A DNA stretch of 8,487 bases, taken from Acidobacteriota bacterium. GTDB taxonomy: Bacteria; Acidobacteriota; Terriglobia; Terriglobales; Acidobacteriaceae. How positions within the stretch are numbered: the stretch's first letter is position 1; each line of letters begins with the position of its first letter. The notes below the pieces were generated by a model. The model was not told the origin of the DNA and searched no databases. It worked only from the letters and a program-made list of their open reading frames with translations. Position numbers and translations under genes: made by a program. Where the stretch lies: contig JAJZCP010000052.1 of the NCBI GenBank assembly GCA_021846065.1, forward strand, positions 1-8,487, given 5' to 3'. Below, in pieces: positions 5,520 to 8,487 of this stretch.

Positions 5520-7768
5520 GCGCAACCCCCCTGATTTCTTCCGTCAACCTGACCAACTGTGACCGGGAGCCGATCCACATTCCCGGGAGTGTGCAGGCGC
5601 ACGGATTTCTGCTGGTCTTTGTACCGGCGCCGGATGGCCGTCTGGTTGTGGACGAGGCCAGTGAAAATGCGCAGGACTGGATGCAGCGTCCGCTGGATAC
5701 GATTCTGGGCCGCACCTGCAGAGATCTGTTTGGGGCGGAGCTTTCCGCAGAGCTGCGTGATGAGCTGTTCGTGCGCCAGATGGCCCCGCCGAATCACTTT
5801 CTGCGGCGCATCCGTCTGGCTTCCGGCCATGAGATGGAGATTATTACGCACACCGTCGGGCACCGGCTGGTGGCGGAGTTTGAGCGCGCAGAAGAAGAGC
5901 TGAGTCCGGAGATGTTGAACACCACGATCGTCAACGTGGTGGCGCAGCTGGAATCCATCCGCGAGATTCGCGAGCTGGGGGATTCCATCACGCGCGAGAT
6001 TCAAAACCTGACCCGGTATGACAGGATCCTGCTGTACTCCTTTGACGAGGAGGGCCACGGGACAGTAATTGCGGAAGCAAACAGCGGCCGGCTGCCTGCC
6101 ATGCTGCACCTGCACTTCCCGGCATCGGACGTTCCGCATCAGGCGCGCCGCCTGTACCTGCTGAATCGTACCCGGATGATTCCGGACGTGGAGTACACGC
6201 CATCGCCGCTGCGTGCGCGCAGTCCGCAGGAGACGCCGCTGGACATGACTTATTGTGTGCTTCGCAGCGTGTCGCCGGTACACCGGGAGTACATGCGCAA
6301 CATGGGAACGGCGGCCAGTATGTCGTTTTCCGTGGTGGTGGAGGGCAAGCTGTGGGGCATGATCTCCTGCCATAATGCAGAGCCGCGCGCGGTGCCGTAC
6401 ATTGTGCGCTCAGCGTGCGATGTGCTGACGCGGATTGCCGCGGCGCAGATCACGGCCAACGACCGTATGGCGGAGTACAGCGATACGATCCGCCTGAAGG
6501 CGATCGAGCGCGACCTGCTGACATACATGGCGCTCGAAGAGAAATATATCGACGGTCTGACCCAGCATCCGGATAAAGTCATGGCGCTTACCCGCTCCTC
6601 GGGCGCGGCATTCATGATCGACGATACCTGCGTGCTGATGGGCGAAACACCAGGTGAAGGCCAGGTGCGGGCGATGGCGAGCTGGCTGCTTGAGAATGGC
6701 CAGCCGGATCATTTCTGGACCGATCATCTTTCGTCAATCTATCCCACCGCAGAGAATTTTCCGGAAACCGCCAGCGGCCTGATGGCTGTATCGCTGTCCC
6801 AGGTACACCGCTTCCAGATTCTCTGGTTCCGTCCGGAGATTCTGCGCACAGTACAGTGGGCGGGCGAACCGCAGGAGAAGGCGCAGACCGCCGACGAGAC
6901 GCTGAAAATCAATCCGCGGCACTCCTTCGCCAGCTGGAGCCAGCTTGTCGAGCGCCGGTCCGGCCCGTGGCAGCGGGCGGAGATCGAAGCGGCGCGGGAC
7001 TTTCGCAATGCCATGCTGCTGATCGTGCTGCGGCGGGCAGAAGAGCTGGCCGACATGGCGGCGGAGCTTGAATTCGCCAACAAGGAGCTGGAGGCGTTCT
7101 CGTACTCGGTGTCGCACGATCTGCGCGCGCCGTTCCGGCACATCTCCGGCTTTGCGGAGCTGCTGCTGAGTGAAGAGGCCGACCAGCTCAGCGCTAAGGG
7201 CAAGCGGTACATCAGTAAAATTTCGCAGTCGGCGCAGTTCGCGGGAATTCTGGTGGATAGCCTGTTGAACTTTTCCCAGATTGCACGCACGAAACTCGAC
7301 CGGCGTCCTTTGGAAATGGGTGTCATGATTCAAGACGTGTGGGATGAGATTTTGACGGATGAACTGGGAGGCCGGACCGTTGAATTTCATTGCGGAACGA
7401 TGCCGGTTGTCGAAGGGGACATTCACCTGCTGCGCCAGGTATGGCGCAATCTGTTATCCAACGCGGTGAAGTATACAAAGACCCGGGATGCCGCAAAGAT
7501 CGACGTAAGTGCGTGTCGAGATCATGAACATTATGTTTTTCGAGTACGCGATAATGGGGTGGGGTTTGACAACCGGTACGCTCACAAACTTTTCGGAGCC
7601 TTCCAGCGCCTGCATCGCGCGGAGGAGTTCGAGGGTACCGGCATCGGACTGGCGAACGTGCGCAGAATTGTAGCGCGACACGGGGGCCAGACGTGGGCAG
7701 AAGGAAAGCTGGAAGAAGGCGCTGAGTTTTTCTTTTCTCTGCCCGTTCCCGAAAACTTGCCGTTCTGA
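5516..7768 (+). CDS. bphP: Bacteriophytochrome sensor histidine kinase (PAS-GAF-PHY-HisKA-HATPase)
   Basis: A 750-residue red/far-red photoreceptor kinase. The PAS domain (about residues 8-115) begins with TNCDREPIHIPGSVQAHG, placing the thioether-forming Cys at residue 15, typical of biliverdin-binding phytochromes. The GAF domain (about 140-315) has Tyr174, the PASDVP motif (202-207) with Asp205, and RSVSPVHREYMRNMG with His256 and Tyr259, then His286; these correspond to D. radiodurans BphP residues Tyr176, Asp207, His260, Tyr263 and His290. The PHY domain shows the tongue motif PRHSF at 467-471. The kinase part has the H-box SHDLRAP with phospho-accepting His534, the N-box RNLLSNAVKYT with Asn649, the G1 box DNGVGF at 679-684 and the G2 box GTGIGL at 707-712. 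The ATG lies within the bphO stop (ATGA) and has no clear Shine-Dalgarno, which suggests translational coupling. It carries no fused receiver; a separate receiver gene follows after 23 bases. Autophosphorylation is presumably light-dependent. Confidence 0.96.
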   Translation: MSATPLISSVNLTNCDREPIHIPGSVQAHGFLLVFVPAPDGRLVVDEASENAQDWMQRPLDTILGRTCRDLFGAELSAELRDELFVRQMAPPNHFLRRIRLASGHEMEIITHTVGHRLVAEFERAEEELSPEMLNTTIVNVVAQLESIREIRELGDSITREIQNLTRYDRILLYSFDEEGHGTVIAEANSGRLPAMLHLHFPASDVPHQARRLYLLNRTRMIPDVEYTPSPLRARSPQETPLDMTYCVLRSVSPVHREYMRNMGTAASMSFSVVVEGKLWGMISCHNAEPRAVPYIVRSACDVLTRIAAAQITANDRMAEYSDTIRLKAIERDLLTYMALEEKYIDGLTQHPDKVMALTRSSGAAFMIDDTCVLMGETPGEGQVRAMASWLLENGQPDHFWTDHLSSIYPTAENFPETASGLMAVSLSQVHRFQILWFRPEILRTVQWAGEPQEKAQTADETLKINPRHSFASWSQLVERRSGPWQRAEIEAARDFRNAMLLIVLRRAEELADMAAELEFANKELEAFSYSVSHDLRAPFRHISGFAELLLSEEADQLSAKGKRYISKISQSAQFAGILVDSLLNFSQIARTKLDRRPLEMGVMIQDVWDEILTDELGGRTVEFHCGTMPVVEGDIHLLRQVWRNLLSNAVKYTKTRDAAKIDVSACRDHEHYVFRVRDNGVGFDNRYAHKLFGAFQRLHRAEEFEGTGIGLANVRRIVARHGGQTWAEGKLEEGAEFFFSLPVPENLPF

Positions 7769-7778
7769 TCGAATTGAA

Positions 7779-7784
7779 AGGGGA
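7779..7784 (+). promoter_or_regulatory. Ribosome binding site pointing to a GTG start
   Basis: AGGGGA lies 7 bases before the GTG at 7792. An in-frame TTG at 7774 lies upstream of this site and lacks its own, and an out-of-frame ATG at 7787 is only 2 bases away from it, too close for initiation. The GTG is therefore the best start. Confidence 0.6.
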
Positions 7785-7791
7785 ATATGGT

Positions 7792-8238
7792 GTGTTACGA
7801 CCCATTCTTTTAGTAGAGGACAATCCAAACGACTTAGAGCTGAGCCTTACCGCTCTTTCAAAGAGCGGTTTGGCCAATGAAGTGGTCATAGCGCGCGATG
7901 GCGAAGAGGCTTGCGATTACTTGTTCTATCGCGGCCGGTACGCCAACCGGCCGCACGGCAATCCGGCAGTCGTGCTGCTGGATATCAAACTCCCGAAGAT
8001 AGACGGCCTGGAAGTGCTGGGGATGATCCGCCAGGAAGAGGAGCTGCGGCATTTGCCGGTGGTGCTGCTCACGTCCTCCCGCGAGGAGCAGGATGTGCTG
8101 ACCGGGTACAAGCTGGGCAGCAACGCGTACGTGGTGAAGCCGGTTGCGTTCCCGGATTTCATCAAGGCGATTCAGGATCTGGGCGTTTTCTGGGCCGTGG
8201 TGAATGAGCCGCCGCCCATGGCGCGGAGGGCGCAGTAG
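7792..8238 (+). CDS. Single-domain response regulator, Rcp1-like, partner of the phytochrome
   Basis: A 148-residue CheY-like receiver with no output domain. The acidic pair Glu9-Asp10 in ILLVEDNPND, the phosphate-accepting Asp64 in VVLLDIKLPKIDG, Thr94 in VVLLTSSREEQD and Lys116 in YVVKP are all in place, so it should be phosphorylatable. The insertion around residues 43-58 (DYLFYRGRYANRPHGNP) before the phospho-Asp strand is typical of the Rcp1 family of regulators that accept phosphate from cyanobacterial and other bacterial phytochromes. It follows bphP after 23 bases, which supports that pairing. The GTG start is chosen by its Shine-Dalgarno. The first 25 codons use AT-rich codons (TTA, GTA, AAT, CCA) unlike the rest of the gene and contain a perfect palindrome at 7849-7869. 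Having no output domain, it must act by protein contact or by passing phosphate on, perhaps to the next gene product. Confidence 0.92.
   Translation: MLRPILLVEDNPNDLELSLTALSKSGLANEVVIARDGEEACDYLFYRGRYANRPHGNPAVVLLDIKLPKIDGLEVLGMIRQEEELRHLPVVLLTSSREEQDVLTGYKLGSNAYVVKPVAFPDFIKAIQDLGVFWAVVNEPPPMARRAQ
7849..7869. repeat. Perfect 10-base inverted repeat around a single C, inside the response regulator gene
   Basis: The arm ACCGCTCTTT (7849-7858), a central C, and AAAGAGCGGT (7860-7869) form a perfect dyad at codons 20-26 of the regulator. As RNA it can fold into a stem of seven pairs with a seven-base loop. There is no T-run after it, so it does not look like a terminator. Function is unknown. 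Confidence 0.6.
8225..8230 (+). promoter_or_regulatory. Ribosome binding site of the second receiver gene
   Basis: GGAGGG lies within the last codons of the preceding regulator gene, 8 bases before the ATG at 8239. It fixes that start and implies coupled translation. Confidence 0.65.
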
Positions 8239-8487
8239 ATGACGGGGCGGACCGCGAACGGCTCGAAGCTTTCCGTCTTGATTCTGGAAGATAACGCGTT
8301 GGATAACGAGCTGGTGGAGCTGCGCCTGCAGCAGGCGGGCTATGTGCTGAACGTTCAGGTGGCGCGTTCCCGCTCGGAGTTTATCGAGGCTTATGGCCGG
8401 CGGCCGTGGGATCTGATTCTGGCCGACTATTCACTGCCGGATTTTGACGGGCTGGAGGCGCTGAAAATTGTGCGCCACACCGACAAG
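8239..8487 (+). CDS. Receiver-domain protein, C-terminus beyond the window (partial)
   Basis: The first 83 residues of a second receiver-domain protein. LSVLILEDNALDNELV carries the acidic pair Glu17-Asp18, and DLILADYSLPDFDGLEAL carries the phospho-accepting Asp63. The switch Thr/Ser and the conserved Lys would lie beyond the window, as would any output domain. The ATG follows the TAG of the preceding regulator with no base between, and a GGAGGG site 8 bases upstream supports it. The ADYSLPDFDG style is common in receivers fused to PAS/histidine-kinase or other signalling modules, so the full protein may be a hybrid kinase or a longer regulator; this cannot be decided here. Its place in the bphO-bphP operon suggests a role in the same light-signalling route. 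Confidence 0.85.
   Translation, partial: MTGRTANGSKLSVLILEDNALDNELVELRLQQAGYVLNVQVARSRSEFIEAYGRRPWDLILADYSLPDFDGLEALKIVRHTDK

Noticed and set aside
5486..6373. A 295-codon minus-strand frame opposite bphP, and similar ones at 1022-1888 and 6734-7426
   Set aside because: They overlap strongly supported genes with clear domains and show no recognisable protein features themselves.
7787..7813. An eight-codon ATG mini-frame overlapping the response regulator start, ending in TAG
   Set aside because: It lies only 2 bases from the Shine-Dalgarno, too close for initiation, while the GTG at 7792 is at an ideal distance.
82..8487. A functional link between the sugar operon and the light-sensing operon
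   Set aside because: They are separated by an oppositely oriented gene and an intergenic region, and nothing in the sequence connects them beyond proximity.
1..8487. tRNA, rRNA, CRISPR arrays, insertion sequences or phage attachment sites
   Set aside because: No cloverleaf, repeat-spacer pattern, transposase motif or flanking direct repeats were seen on either strand.

Overview
The window is GC-rich, roughly 60 percent G+C by eye, and densely coding, with genes abutting or overlapping. It carries seven well-supported protein genes, the last cut off by the window end, and possibly the tail of an eighth at the left edge. The gene combination (LacI-type regulator with a FucP-type sugar permease and a divergent fucose isomerase, next to a bacteriophytochrome operon) and the codon use suggest a free-living soil bacterium. 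An acidobacterium of the Terriglobia type is my best guess, but this is inference and no marker gene is present to prove it.

Left part (82-4160, plus strand) is a sugar-uptake operon. A LacI-family regulator is followed after 19 bases by an MFS permease that aligns closely with E. coli FucP and keeps its key Asp, Glu and Asn. After another 10 bases comes a 540-residue protein of the L-fucose isomerase-like superfamily, in which a Glu/Asp/His set at positions equivalent to the FucI active site can be picked out. Together they would import a 6-deoxyhexose or related sugar with protons and isomerise it to the ketose, under control of the regulator. Kinase and aldolase genes are not in the window and may lie further left.

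Middle (4195-4809, minus strand): a convergently placed gene for a small, membrane-domain-only relative of cation diffusion facilitators. It is divergent from the next operon across a 155-base intergenic region, the only sizeable non-coding stretch in the window.

Right part (4965-8487, plus strand) is a red/far-red light-sensing operon. A biliverdin-producing heme oxygenase (bphO) overlaps by ATGA with a PAS-GAF-PHY-histidine kinase bacteriophytochrome (bphP) that carries the N-terminal chromophore Cys15. This is followed by a single-domain response regulator of the Rcp1 type and then, with no spacer, by a second receiver-domain protein that runs off the window. The heme oxygenase makes the chromophore, the phytochrome autophosphorylates according to light, and one or both receivers accept the phosphate. 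No RNA genes, CRISPR arrays, insertion sequences or long repeats were seen.
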